Of a stretch of DNA of 64,000 nt, positions 17,001-25,067 are shown piece after piece. Each line of letters begins with the position of its first letter. Position 1 is the stretch's first letter. Under the pieces are notes generated by a model. It was not told where the DNA came from, made no database searches, and saw only the letters and a list, made by a program, of their open reading frames with translations. This stretch comes from Nocardioides luteus (GTDB lineage: Bacteria; Actinomycetota; Actinomycetes; Propionibacteriales; Nocardioidaceae), in contig NZ_JADOVJ010000001.1 of the NCBI RefSeq assembly GCF_015752315.1, positions 372,001 to 436,000 of the forward strand. The letters are read 5' to 3'. Made by a program: the position numbers and the translations under genes.

Positions 17001-18281
17001 TCAGGGCGTGGGCGCCGTGGTCTCTGCTTCGGCTGGCTCGGTGGTGGACGACTCCGTGGCGGATGGTGTCTCGGACGGTGTCTCCGACGGCGTCTCGGAT
17101 GGTGTCTCGGACGGGGTCGGGGATGGTGTCTCGGTCGGGGTTGCGATCGGAGTTTCGGTGGAAGTCGGGTCCACGGTGGGTGTCTCGGTCGGGGGTGCCG
17201 TGGGCGTCTCGGTGGGCGTCGGATCCTCGGTGGGTGTGTCGGTGCGTGTGTCCGTGGGCGTCTCGGTGGGGGAGCCGGTCGGTGACACCTCGGAGGTGGG
17301 CGAGGGCGACGGGGACGAAGGCGTGGTCGAGTCGGCACCGGGCGTACCAGTGTCCGCTCCTTCCGAGGACTCGCCGGAGGAGGGCCGGGGCGGCTGAGCG
17401 CTCGGCGAGGCGCCGGAGAGTGGCTCGAGGTCGGCGGAGGAGGTGACCGGGATCTGCGCGGCGGGCAGGACGACACCGGTCGGCGCCTCGAAGGTGCCGA
17501 GGCGATAGCCCTCGGCGATCTGCAGGACGGCCGAGACGTACGCCTCGCTGTGGTTGTAGCGCAGCACCGCCGAGCGCTGACCGGCCTCGGTGGACAGGTC
17601 GGCGGAGCCCGAGCACAGGTAGACCGCGGCGGCGAGCGCGGCGTCGTCGACGTCCTGCGGGTCGCGGCGGCCGTCGCCGTCGGCGTCGACCCCGACGGTG
17701 GACCAGGTCGACGGGATGAACTGCATCGGCCCGACGGCGCGGTCGTGGACGAGGTCGCGGTCGTAGGTGCCGCCGTCGGTGTCGAAGATGCGTGCGGTGC
17801 CGGCGGCCCCGGTGAGGGGTACGCCGAAGATCCCGGGCGTCGCGACCCCGGAGACGGACAGCGCGTTACCGCCGGCTCGGCCGTGGTCGGACTCGACCCG
17901 CCCGATAGCGGCGATCAGCGACCAGTCGAGACGGCACCCGGGGTCGGCGTCGGCGAGCACGGTCGCGGCGCGCTGGTAGGCCGAGAGCGCGGTCTGGGGG
18001 ATGACACCGGCGGCGTACGTGGTCGGCTCGACCGCCAGGGCGGGAACGGCCCTGGAGATCGGCTCGACCGCGGAGACGCTCACCGGCGGCCTCAGCTCCT
18101 GGGTCGGCACCTCGACCGGCACCTCGATCGGCACCTCGATCGGCACCTGCCGCACGCTGGCCGTGGCGTCGACCGGCCGACCCTCCTGGATCGCCTGGAT
18201 GGTCCAGGCGGCGGCTGCCGCGGTGGCGGCGGCAACGGGAAGCGCCGCTGCCTTGAGCAGCAGACCTGGTCGGGAGGTCAT
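17001..18281 (-). CDS. Secreted lytic transglycosylase with Thr/Pro/Glu repeat tail
   Basis: The 426-residue exported muramidase cleaves peptidoglycan glycan strands. A signal segment (LLLKAAALPVAAATAAAAAW) is followed by a P(I/V)EV repeat spacer (residues 47-60) and an SLT/Slt70-like domain with the catalytic Glu130 in IGRVESDHG, then GPMQFIPSTW and AVLRYNHSEAYV. Residues about 310-426 form a low-complexity tail of (E/D)TPT and ETPS repeats, encoded by near-perfect GGTGTCTCGGA-type DNA repeats (17040-17290 as read on the plus strand). Such tails usually span or bind the wall. The neighbours are also envelope genes. Confidence 0.85.
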   Translation of the reverse strand: MTSRPGLLLKAAALPVAAATAAAAAWTIQAIQEGRPVDATASVRQVPIEVPIEVPVEVPTQELRPPVSVSAVEPISRAVPALAVEPTTYAAGVIPQTALSAYQRAATVLADADPGCRLDWSLIAAIGRVESDHGRAGGNALSVSGVATPGIFGVPLTGAAGTARIFDTDGGTYDRDLVHDRAVGPMQFIPSTWSTVGVDADGDGRRDPQDVDDAALAAAVYLCSGSADLSTEAGQRSAVLRYNHSEAYVSAVLQIAEGYRLGTFEAPTGVVLPAAQIPVTSSADLEPLSGASPSAQPPRPSSGESSEGADTGTPGADSTTPSSPSPSPTSEVSPTGSPTETPTDTRTDTPTEDPTPTETPTAPPTETPTVDPTSTETPIATPTETPSPTPSETPSETPSETPSETPSATESSTTEPAEAETTAPTP

Positions 18282-18310
18282 CCGCGGTCACATCCTCGTG
18301 TCGGGCGGGT

Positions 18311-18335
18311 GCTGGATCGATGTCACCGATCCAGC
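18311..18335. terminator. Hairpin downstream of the Cys-rich peptide gene
   Basis: GCTGGATCG (18311-18319) and CGATCCAGC (18327-18335) form a perfect 9-bp stem around a 7-nt loop. It lies between the stop of the Cys-rich peptide gene (18453) and the start of the transglycosylase gene (18281), both on the minus strand. It could end the first transcript or form a leader structure for the second. Confidence 0.45.
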
Positions 18336-18452
18336 CATCATGTGATCCCCGCCATGACGTGCTGCGCGCGATCCGGGCCGAGAATCCCCGAAACTACGCA
18401 TGTACGGCTCTGTGGGGATGTGGTCGGGACGAGCCGCTCGGCGGGGGCGGGG

Positions 18453-18686
18453 TCAGTCGCCGCCGCCTCCACCGCCACAGCTCGAGCCGCAGGAGGAGCT
18501 GCTGCAGGAGCTGTCGTGGTTGTTGCCGCCGTCGTAGGTGGAGCCGCACGAGCTCGAGCTGCAGCTGCCGCCGCGGTTGCGCCTGCGGGGGCCTCGGCGG
18601 CGGTTGCCTCGGCTGCTCGCGAAGGCGGCTTGGAGGCACCCGAGGATGATCAGGCCGAGGACGACGATGACGATCAGGTTTTCCAC
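18453..18686 (-). CDS. Small membrane-anchored Cys/Ser/Gly-rich peptide (candidate MNIO substrate)
   Basis: The 77-residue product has one hydrophobic helix (IVIVVLGLIILGCLQAAF) and a basic stretch (residues 26-38). The tail carries five cysteines at 42, 47, 61, 66 and 70, arranged as two CSSSSC units followed by CGGGGGGD. The GTG has GGAG 8 nt upstream and overlaps the end of the partner-like gene by 13 bp. Actinobacterial MNIO loci often carry a membrane protein with a Gly/Cys-rich tail (TIGR04222 type); this looks like a minimal version. That it is modified by the MNIO at 12592-13473 is inference. It could instead be a simple Cys-rich surface peptide. Confidence 0.65.
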   Translation of the reverse strand: MENLIVIVVLGLIILGCLQAAFASSRGNRRRGPRRRNRGGSCSSSSCGSTYDGGNNHDSSCSSSSCGSSCGGGGGGD

Positions 18687-19108
18687 GGGGAGCTCCGTTT
18701 CCAGGTGCGGCGTTCGAGGTGCCAGATCTGTGAGCCGAGACCGATGGTGAGTACGCGGCGCCCGGCGATCCGGGTGAGCGCCCACCGCCGCCGGCCGTCA
18801 TAGACATCGTGGAGGCGGAGCCAGCCCTCGTCGATGGTGGCCAGGAAGGCGCGTACGTCGTCGTGGGCGCAGCCCTGCTGCGGATGCTGCGCCGCCCAGG
18901 CATGGAATCGGGCGCGCCAGCCCGGCAGCAGATCGAGCTCGGGGGCGGCGTGGTGCGCGGCCGAGGAGCGCTTGTGGTGCAGCACCTGCGTCGTCGCGGT
19001 CGTTCCGGCCGCGTCGAACCCCGGCGGCGTACGTCCCGCCAGCAGGTCGTCGAGCACCTCACGCTGGCGCGCGGCGAGCTGGTCGCGTACGGCGCCTCGG
19101 GAGTCCAC
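18674..19108 (-). CDS. MNIO-partner-like protein (resembles the C-terminal domain fused to streptomycete DUF692 proteins)
   Basis: The 144-residue protein has an all-helical N-terminal part with LAARQREVLDDLLAGRTPPG, FDAAGTT and LHHKRSSAAHHAAPELDLLP, followed by WAAQHPQQGCAHDDVRAFLA. This pattern (PxGFD, a KR-containing helix, then a HD-R-F motif) resembles, from memory, the domain found C-terminal to DUF692 in Streptomyces (SCO6045 type). The last 40 residues are basic and strand-like. I chose the GTG at 19108 because CACACT lies 6 nt upstream, the same leaderless arrangement as the MNIO gene. It overlaps the Cys-rich peptide gene by 13 bp. Confidence 0.6.
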   Translation of the reverse strand: MDSRGAVRDQLAARQREVLDDLLAGRTPPGFDAAGTTATTQVLHHKRSSAAHHAAPELDLLPGWRARFHAWAAQHPQQGCAHDDVRAFLATIDEGWLRLHDVYDGRRRWALTRIAGRRVLTIGLGSQIWHLERRTWKRSSPWKT

Positions 19109-19160
19109 GGGAGCAGTGTGCCCGATTCGCTTGGGCCGCCGCCGCAATATAAAAATGTCA

Positions 19161-19185
19161 AAGTTGAGTGGAACAGACTCAACTT
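19161..19185. promoter_or_regulatory. HAIR element (HspR operator) upstream of clpB
   Basis: AAGTTGAGT (19161-19169) and ACTCAACTT (19177-19185) form a perfect 9-bp inverted repeat around 7 nt. It matches the known HAIR consensus CTTGAGT-N7-ACTCAAG at all but the outermost base of each arm. It lies 79 bp before the clpB start. HspR (1380-1817) is the expected ligand. It is also 53 bp upstream of the divergent MNIO-partner-like gene. Confidence 0.9.
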
Positions 19186-19263
19186 TGGTTGTGTTGAGAT
19201 AGATGCGGGTGACAGGCACTCGCGGCAGACTCAGGTGCGTCCCCAGGAGGAGAGCAGAGACAG

Positions 19264-21849
19264 ATGAGCCAGTTTTCGGCAGACAAGTTCACCACCAAGG
19301 CTCGCGAGGCCATCGAGGCCGCGCAGCTCTCCGCCACGACGGCGGGCAACACCACGACCGAGCCGATCCACCTGCTGGTCGCGCTGCTGCAGCAGGACGA
19401 GGGCACGGCGACGTCGATGGTCACCAAGTCCGGTGTGGACGCCGAGGAGCTGACGCGAGCGGCGGCTGCCGACCTCGCCGGTCTCCCGCGCGCCAGCGGG
19501 TCGACGGTGCAGCAGCCCGCTGCCTCGGGTGCGCTGACCCGCGTTCTTGCCGGGGCGATCACGCTGGCCACCTCCCTGAAGGACGACTACGCCGCCACCG
19601 AGCACCTGCTGATCTCGCTGGCCACGGTCGAGTCGTCGGCGCAGAAGGTGCTCAAGGGCGCCGGGCTCACCGAGAAGGGGCTGCGCGAGTCGCTGAAGGC
19701 GGTCCGCGGCAACCGCCGGGTCACGAGCCAGGACGCCGAGGACTCCTACGAGGCGCTGGAGAAGTACTCCCAGGACCTCACCGAGGCCGCCGAGCGCGGG
19801 AAGTTGGATCCGGTCATCGGCCGTGACGCCGAGATCCGCCGGGTCATCCAGGTCCTGAGCCGGCGCACCAAGAACAACCCGGTCCTCATCGGCGAGCCCG
19901 GCGTCGGCAAGACGGCCGTCGTCGAGGGGCTCGCCCAGCGGATCATCGCCGGTGACGTACCCGACTCGCTCAAGGGCCGCCGCGTGCTGAGCCTCGACCT
20001 GGCGGCGATGGTCGCCGGTGCGCAGTACCGCGGTCAGTTCGAGGAGCGGCTCAAGGCCGTCCTGGAGGAGATCAAGGCCGCCGAGGGGCAGGTCATCACC
20101 TTCATCGACGAGCTCCACACCGTCGTCGGCGCGGGCGCCGGCGGCGACTCCGCGATGGACGCGGGCAACATGCTCAAGCCGATGCTCGCGCGCGGTGAGC
20201 TGCACATGATCGGTGCGACCACGCTCGACGAATACCGCGAGCGCATCGAGAAGGACCCCGCCCTGGAGCGTCGTTTCCAGCAGGTCTTCGTCGGTGAGCC
20301 GTCGGTGGAGGACACCGTGCAGATCCTGCGCGGGATCCAGGAGAAGTACGAGGCCCACCACGGTGTTCGCATCACCGATGCCGCGCTGGTGGCCGCCGCG
20401 ACCCTGTCCGACCGCTACATCACCGGCCGTCAGCTGCCCGACAAGGCGATCGACCTCATCGACGAGGCCGCGTCCCGGCTGCGGATGGAGATCGAGTCGT
20501 CCCCCGAGGAGATCGACCAGCTCCGTCGTGCTGTCGACCGGCTGAAGATGGAGGAGTTCGCGCTCTCCAAGGAGTCCGACGACGCATCTCTGGAGCGCCA
20601 CGCGGCGCTGCGCAAGGAGCTCGCCGACAAGGAGGAGGAGCTCCGCGGGCTGGAGGCTCGCTGGGAGCGGGAGAAGGCCTCTCTCGAGGGTGAGGGTGCC
20701 CTGCGCAAGCAGCTCGACGCGCTGCGCATCGAGGCCGAGCGGCTGCAGCGTGAGGGGTCCCTGGGCGAGGCGTCCGAGATCCTCTACGGCAAGATCCCGG
20801 TGCTCGAGGAGCAGATCGCCGCGGCGGCTGCTGCCGAGGACGAGGTCACCGACCGGCTGGTCGGTGAGGAGGTCGCCGCCCAGCAGATCGCCGAGGTGGT
20901 CGAGGCGTGGACCGGCATCCCGACCGGCAAGATGCTCCAGGGCGAGCAGGCCAAGCTGCTCGAGATGGAGTCCGTCATCGGGCGGCGCCTGATCGGGCAG
21001 AAGTCCGCGGTCACGGCCGTCGCCGACGCGGTCCGGCGCTCTCGGGCCGGCATCGCCGACCCCAACCGCCCCACCGGCTCGTTCCTGTTCCTGGGTCCGA
21101 CCGGCACCGGTAAGACCGAGCTCGCCAAGTCGCTGGCCGACTTCCTCTTCGACGACGAGCGCGCGATCGTACGCATCGACATGTCCGAGTACTCCGAGAA
21201 GCACTCGGTCGCTCGGCTGGTCGGAGCGCCTCCGGGCTACGTCGGCTACGACGAGGGTGGTCAGCTGACCGAGGCGGTGCGCCGTCGCCCCTACTCGGTG
21301 GTCCTGCTCGACGAGGTCGAGAAGGCTCACCCCGAGGTCTTCGACATCCTGCTGCAGGTGCTCGACGACGGTCGCCTGACCGACGGTCAGGGCCGCACGG
21401 TCGACTTCCGCAACACGCTGCTCATCCTCACCTCCAACCTGGGCTCGAACTTCCTGGTCGACCCGGTGCTGGACGAGCACGCGAAGCACGAGTCGGTCAT
21501 GGCCGTGGTCCGGGGATCCTTCAAGCCCGAGTTCCTCAACCGCCTCGACGAGGTCGTCATGTTCGACGCCCTCACGCTGGCCGACCTCACCAAGATCGTC
21601 GACATCCAGCTGGGTCTCCTGGAGAAGCGCCTGGCCGCCCGCCGCATCTCGATCTCCGTCACCCCCGAGGCTCGGGAGTGGCTCGCCGAGACCGGCTACG
21701 ACCCGGCGTACGGCGCCCGCCCACTGCGCCGCCTCATCCAGTCCGCCATCGGCGACCCGCTCGCCCGGAAGCTCATCGGCGGCGAGGTCTCCGACGGTGG
21801 CCAGGTCACCGTCGATCGCGACGGCGACAGCCTCACCCTGAAGGTCTGA
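19264..21849 (+). CDS. clpB: ATP-dependent disaggregase ClpB
   Basis: The 861-residue AAA+ chaperone extracts polypeptides from aggregates together with DnaK. The N-terminal Clp repeats ([24 protein letters not shown]) are followed by AAA domain 1 with [13 protein letters not shown] at about residue 207 and the coiled-coil M domain at about 400-520. AAA domain 2 has [10 protein letters not shown] at about 609. The ClpB-type middle domain separates it from ClpC. The ATG follows an AGGAGGAGAG site. The HAIR element upstream and hspR elsewhere in the window indicate heat-shock control by HspR. Confidence 0.97.
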   Translation: MSQFSADKFTTKAREAIEAAQLSATTAGNTTTEPIHLLVALLQQDEGTATSMVTKSGVDAEELTRAAAADLAGLPRASGSTVQQPAASGALTRVLAGAITLATSLKDDYAATEHLLISLATVESSAQKVLKGAGLTEKGLRESLKAVRGNRRVTSQDAEDSYEALEKYSQDLTEAAERGKLDPVIGRDAEIRRVIQVLSRRTKNNPVLIGEPGVGKTAVVEGLAQRIIAGDVPDSLKGRRVLSLDLAAMVAGAQYRGQFEERLKAVLEEIKAAEGQVITFIDELHTVVGAGAGGDSAMDAGNMLKPMLARGELHMIGATTLDEYRERIEKDPALERRFQQVFVGEPSVEDTVQILRGIQEKYEAHHGVRITDAALVAAATLSDRYITGRQLPDKAIDLIDEAASRLRMEIESSPEEIDQLRRAVDRLKMEEFALSKESDDASLERHAALRKELADKEEELRGLEARWEREKASLEGEGALRKQLDALRIEAERLQREGSLGEASEILYGKIPVLEEQIAAAAAAEDEVTDRLVGEEVAAQQIAEVVEAWTGIPTGKMLQGEQAKLLEMESVIGRRLIGQKSAVTAVADAVRRSRAGIADPNRPTGSFLFLGPTGTGKTELAKSLADFLFDDERAIVRIDMSEYSEKHSVARLVGAPPGYVGYDEGGQLTEAVRRRPYSVVLLDEVEKAHPEVFDILLQVLDDGRLTDGQGRTVDFRNTLLILTSNLGSNFLVDPVLDEHAKHESVMAVVRGSFKPEFLNRLDEVVMFDALTLADLTKIVDIQLGLLEKRLAARRISISVTPEAREWLAETGYDPAYGARPLRRLIQSAIGDPLARKLIGGEVSDGGQVTVDRDGDSLTLKV

Positions 21850-21867
21850 CCCGCCCCGGCCGAGACC

Positions 21868-21926
21868 GTAGTTCTGGCGGCCGAATCAGTAGTTGTGGGC
21901 GACGAAACTGCGGTTTCGTCGCCCAC
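21868..21926. terminator. clpB terminator hairpin with adjoining 21-nt direct repeat
   Basis: GTGGGCGACGAAAC (21895-21908) and GTTTCGTCGCCCAC (21913-21926) pair perfectly around TGCG. No T tract follows. Immediately upstream, two contiguous 21-nt units starting GTAGTT (21868-21888 and 21889-21909) match at about two thirds of positions, the second running into the hairpin. The element probably ends the clpB transcript and may be a dispersed repeat. Confidence 0.6.
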
Positions 21927-21977
21927 AGCTGCATCTCGGCGGGATGATCGGGGCCGAGTACGAGTCGGAGGAGCGCG

Positions 21978-22514
21978 ATGCTGGACGAGCTGCTGGATGG
22001 ATTCGCCGGGGCGTACGACGACGTCGGCTACTTCCTCGTCGCTGTCTGGATCGGCCCGCCGTTGGTGATCTGGGCGATCGCGTCCCGCGCGGATCGGTTG
22101 ATGCGGAGGTTCGTGGCACAGTTCGAAGAGATGTTTCCAGGCAGGCCGATCATTGCCGGTCAGGCTGCGGAAGTGACCAGCGACGATCGTGACGGGAAGG
22201 TCGTGAAGCTGAGGTCCGGGTGGCTGCGGACTTCGGCCGTGATCGTGCTGCCGGACAGGCTGGAGGTGTGGGGCGAGGACGCCGAGGCCGCCGACATCGT
22301 CCTGGACCGGAGTTGGTTGGAGGTCACTCGAGAGGGGATCTGGATCCGATATCTGGGTGGCGACGATTTCCCTGCCGGTCTCTGGCTGACGGACGGTGAC
22401 ATATCGGTCGTCGTCATCCCGTACGGCCGCTCTGCGCGAAGGGCCCGCCGTGCCCTGGCGCGGGCGCTGCGTGACCTGGGTGAGACGCCGGAGGATCACC
22501 TCGGCGCGGCATGA
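21978..22514 (+). CDS. Hypothetical membrane-anchored protein
   Basis: I do not recognise this 178-residue protein. An N-terminal segment (VGYFLVAVWIGPPLVIWAIA) could anchor it. The remainder looks like a small alpha/beta domain with several strands (SAVIVLPDRLEVW, GIWIRYLGGDDFP, ISVVVIPYG) and an Arg-rich C-terminal helix (RSARRARRALARALRDL). The ATG at 21978 has GGAGGAGCG upstream. It stands alone between clpB and the CPT-like gene. Confidence 0.65.
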   Translation: MLDELLDGFAGAYDDVGYFLVAVWIGPPLVIWAIASRADRLMRRFVAQFEEMFPGRPIIAGQAAEVTSDDRDGKVVKLRSGWLRTSAVIVLPDRLEVWGEDAEAADIVLDRSWLEVTREGIWIRYLGGDDFPAGLWLTDGDISVVVIPYGRSARRARRALARALRDLGETPEDHLGAA

Positions 22515-22538
22515 GCCACCGGCTAGTACGTTGGCTGC

Positions 22539-23093
22539 GTGCGTAACGGTCGGATCATCCTGCTCAACGGAGCGTCGAGCTCGGGCAAGAGCAGCGTCGG
22601 GCGGGAGCTGCTGCCGCTGCTGGAGGACCCGTGGTTCCTGGTGCCGGTCGACGGGATCAGCGGGATGCGGTCGACGGTGCACACGCGGGAGCTCGACGAG
22701 GCGGGGATCGCGGAGATGTTGCGGCGTACCCGGCTCGGCTACCACCGCGCCGTCGCGGCCCTGGCGTCGGTCGGCAACGACGTGATCATGGACTACCCGC
22801 TCAGCGAGACCTGGCGGCTCGACGACCTGCTCGAGGTGCTCGACGGCTACGACGTCACCCTCGTCGAGGTCTGGTGCTCGCCCGAAGAGCTCGAGCGGCG
22901 GGAGGCCGCCCGCGGCGACCGCCCTGCGGGCCTGGCTCGATCCCAGACCCTGGTCTACTCCCATCCCTACGACATCCGTGTCGACACCACCGCCGCGACC
23001 TCGGCGGCATGTGCGAAGGAGATTGCCGAGGCTCTCCCCGCTCTCATCGCGCCCAAGGCCTTCGACCGGCTCCGTCTCGGCCACGCCGAGTAG
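22539..23093 (+). CDS. Chloramphenicol phosphotransferase-like kinase
   Basis: The 184-residue P-loop protein has the Walker A motif GASSSGKSS at residues 11-19 and a CPT-type second motif, FLVPVDGISGMRS, whose Asp is the catalytic base in the family. DVIMDYPLSETWR and VEVWCSPEELERREAARGDR follow, the latter resembling a lid with arginines. CPT enzymes phosphorylate chloramphenicol, but most genomic homologues have no known substrate, so resistance should not be assumed. The GTG start is preceded by TAGTAC about 8 nt upstream, compatible with a leaderless transcript. Confidence 0.75.
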   Translation: MRNGRIILLNGASSSGKSSVGRELLPLLEDPWFLVPVDGISGMRSTVHTRELDEAGIAEMLRRTRLGYHRAVAALASVGNDVIMDYPLSETWRLDDLLEVLDGYDVTLVEVWCSPEELERREAARGDRPAGLARSQTLVYSHPYDIRVDTTAATSAACAKEIAEALPALIAPKAFDRLRLGHAE

Positions 23094-23102
23094 GCACGTA
23101 CG

Positions 23103-23229
23103 TCGGCCGAGGCGTCACCCCGGTCGGCCGAGCCGTCAGCTGCGTCGACCGAGCCGTCATCGCCGTGCCCGCTCGGCCGACGCGGGCGACGACTCGGCCG
23201 ACGCGCGTGACCTCTCGGCAGGCGAAGTT
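23103..23229. repeat. Six degenerate 21-bp-phased repeats
   Basis: Units starting TCGGCCGA or a close variant begin at 23103, 23124, 23145, 23173, 23194 and 23215. The spacing is 21, 21, 28, 21 and 21 bp. The first three read TCGGCCGAGGCGTCA, TCGGCCGAGCCGTCA and TCGACCGAGCCGTCA; later ones diverge. The array fills the gap between the CPT-like gene and the following membrane protein gene. Two-helical-turn phasing is compatible with a binding array; decayed coding repeats are the alternative. Confidence 0.55.
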
Positions 23230-23244
23230 GGCCGGGATGAGAAA

Positions 23245-24315
23245 ATGATTCCCGACATGTCTGAAATGAAGCTTCCCCGCCCAGGTCAGGCCACCCTCGC
23301 CGGGTGGCTCATCGTGCTCGGCTCACTGCTCACGGTGGTGACGGCCTGGGACCAGATCGCCGGGCTGCGCAGCCTGGACACCCGGGAGCGGGTGGAGGAG
23401 GTGCTGGCCGAGCCGCCGCTGGCCGGCTCGGGGATCGGCCTCGACAGCATCCTGACCCTCATGCACGTGATGGCGCTGGTCACCGGCGCGATCGCGGCCG
23501 CAGCGGTGATCCTCGGCTGGCACGTGCTGCAGCGCAACAAGCAGGCCCGGCTCGCGCTCACGGTCATCGCGGCGCCGCTCTTCTTCGCCGGGATGTTCGG
23601 TGGGGGGTTCTGGTCGACGCTGTCGGCCGTCGCCGTCGTACTCCTGTGGATGTCACCCACCCGCGACTGGTTCGACGGGGTCTCGCCGACGAAGCGGGAG
23701 GCTCTCGACAGCGGCGACCCGGACCAGAAGTCGTACGTCGCGCCCACCCCGCCCGAGGCCCCGACCGCCCCGACCGCGCCGACCACCTTGACCACCGGCC
23801 CGGCCCGCCTCTCGGCGCAGCAGCCGCCGCCGTGGACCGGTGCGGTCGCCCAGCCGACCAAGGCAGCGCCGACGCGCCGCCCCGGCGCCGTGATGGCGGC
23901 GGCCGTGCTCACCTGGGTCGGCTCCGGGTTCACCGCGCTGATGATGCTCGCCTCGGCGGTGACCGCGACCGCCAACCCTGACCTGATCCTCGATCAGGTG
24001 CGCAAGCAGGCGGAGAGTGATCCGGCGATGCGGGACGTGGCGGGGCTCTACACCGCCGACGTCATCATCGCCTCGGCATGGATCATGGCCGTGCTGGTGG
24101 CGCTCGTCTGCGTCGCCGCCGGAGTCTTCGCCGTCTTCGCGATCCGCCGCCACTCCTGGGCTCGGATTGCGCTGATGATCTCGGCCGGCGTCTCGGCGCT
24201 CTCCCTGCTCCTCTTCGCGCTCGCCTTCCCGCCGGCCGTGGTCCTCTTCGGCGCCGCGGTGGCGACCTTCTCGTTCCTGCTGCGACCCGAGGTCGCGGCC
24301 TGGTTCCGTGGCTGA
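23245..24315 (+). CDS. Hypothetical multi-pass membrane protein
   Basis: The 356-residue protein contains two membrane blocks. The first (residues about 18-140) includes LAGWLIVLGSLLTVVTAW, MALVTGAIAAAAVILGW and LTVIAAPLFFAGMF. A Pro/Thr-rich cytoplasmic linker (APTPPEAPTAPTAPTTLTT) follows. The second block (about 215-350) has three to four helices, including WIMAVLVALVCVAAGVFAVF. I recognise no enzymatic motif. The ATG at 23245 is the first plausible start after the repeat array; 23257 is an alternative. A similar Pro-rich membrane protein follows 62 bp downstream, so the pair may be related. Confidence 0.65.
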   Translation: MIPDMSEMKLPRPGQATLAGWLIVLGSLLTVVTAWDQIAGLRSLDTRERVEEVLAEPPLAGSGIGLDSILTLMHVMALVTGAIAAAAVILGWHVLQRNKQARLALTVIAAPLFFAGMFGGGFWSTLSAVAVVLLWMSPTRDWFDGVSPTKREALDSGDPDQKSYVAPTPPEAPTAPTAPTTLTTGPARLSAQQPPPWTGAVAQPTKAAPTRRPGAVMAAAVLTWVGSGFTALMMLASAVTATANPDLILDQVRKQAESDPAMRDVAGLYTADVIIASAWIMAVLVALVCVAAGVFAVFAIRRHSWARIALMISAGVSALSLLLFALAFPPAVVLFGAAVATFSFLLRPEVAAWFRG

Positions 24316-24377
24316 ACCCGAGGCGCGAAGCCTTAAAGCAGGGCAGCTGACCCGGCGGGCCGGATAGGCTCCGCGGC

Positions 24378-25061
24378 ATGTCAGATCAGTACGGCTCCTT
24401 CGACAACCCCTACGGCGGCAAGCCGCCGTTCCAGGGGCAGGAGCCGCCGCCCCCGACGCCGTACGCCTCACCCCAGCCGTACGCCGTCCCGCAGCCGACC
24501 CAGCCGACCCAGCCGCAGCAACCCCAGGGATGGGGCCAGGCACCGCCGGCCTACGGCCAGTACGCGATGGGGCAGCAGCCCCCGGCGTACCTCCGCCCCT
24601 ACTACCCGCAACCCGATCCCGACACCCGGCCGGGGACGGTCGTCGCGGCGTCGATCATGACGATCGTCGGGTCGGTGATCGCGCTGCTGATCTCGTTGTT
24701 CATGGTGCCGGCGGGGATCGCCGACTACAACGACCCGGCGTCCTCGGACAAGGGCGTGACGCTGGCGATGGTGATCTGGTTCGCCGTCTGCGGCGTGCTG
24801 AGCCTGATCGCGTTCCCGCTCGGGATCATGGTGCTGTTCCGCTCCAAGCTGGCCCGGATCCTGCTCACCGTCGTCGGCTCGATCGCCGCGCTGCTCTCGC
24901 TCTTCACGGTGCTCTACCCGGCGCTGATCATCGCCGCGATCGTGACGCTGTACGCAGGCCGAGCAGGCACCTGGTTCGCCCGGCGCACACCCGGCGACCC
25001 CTGGCAGCAGCCAGCGGCGGCGGTGCCGGGACCGACACCGCCGACGCACCAGCAGTTCTAG
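24378..25061 (+). CDS. Proline-rich small membrane protein
   Basis: The 227-residue protein has a Pro/Gln/Tyr-rich cytoplasmic N-terminus (residues 1-85, with PQPTQPTQPQQPQGWGQ) and three to four membrane helices (VVAASIMTIVGSVIALLISL, AMVIWFAVCGVLSLIAF, ILLTVVGSIAALLSLF). The architecture is common in actinobacteria (DUF4064 or DUF4870-like) but I cannot name the family. TAGGCT lies 7 nt before the ATG, the leaderless arrangement seen at several genes here. The end lies 6 bp from the convergent DedA gene. Confidence 0.65.
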   Translation: MSDQYGSFDNPYGGKPPFQGQEPPPPTPYASPQPYAVPQPTQPTQPQQPQGWGQAPPAYGQYAMGQQPPAYLRPYYPQPDPDTRPGTVVAASIMTIVGSVIALLISLFMVPAGIADYNDPASSDKGVTLAMVIWFAVCGVLSLIAFPLGIMVLFRSKLARILLTVVGSIAALLSLFTVLYPALIIAAIVTLYAGRAGTWFARRTPGDPWQQPAAAVPGPTPPTHQQF

Positions 25062-25067
25062 CCAGAG

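Noticed and set aside
17040..17290. Regular short DNA repeats that might suggest a CRISPR array or minisatellite
   Set aside because: The repeats are in frame, have no unique spacers and encode the Thr/Pro/Glu tail of a secreted transglycosylase.
15832..17397. 521-codon plus-strand frame over the ferritin-like and transglycosylase genes
   Set aside because: It crosses two well-supported minus-strand genes and the region between them, and its VSDGVSDG repeats are the complement of the transglycosylase tail repeats.
19231..21489. 752-codon minus-strand frame opposite clpB
   Set aside because: It mirrors the conserved ClpB frame throughout and contains no recognisable domain.
22539..23093. Chloramphenicol resistance determinant
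   Set aside because: The protein has the CPT fold motifs, but most homologues do not inactivate chloramphenicol and nothing nearby indicates a resistance cluster or transfer.
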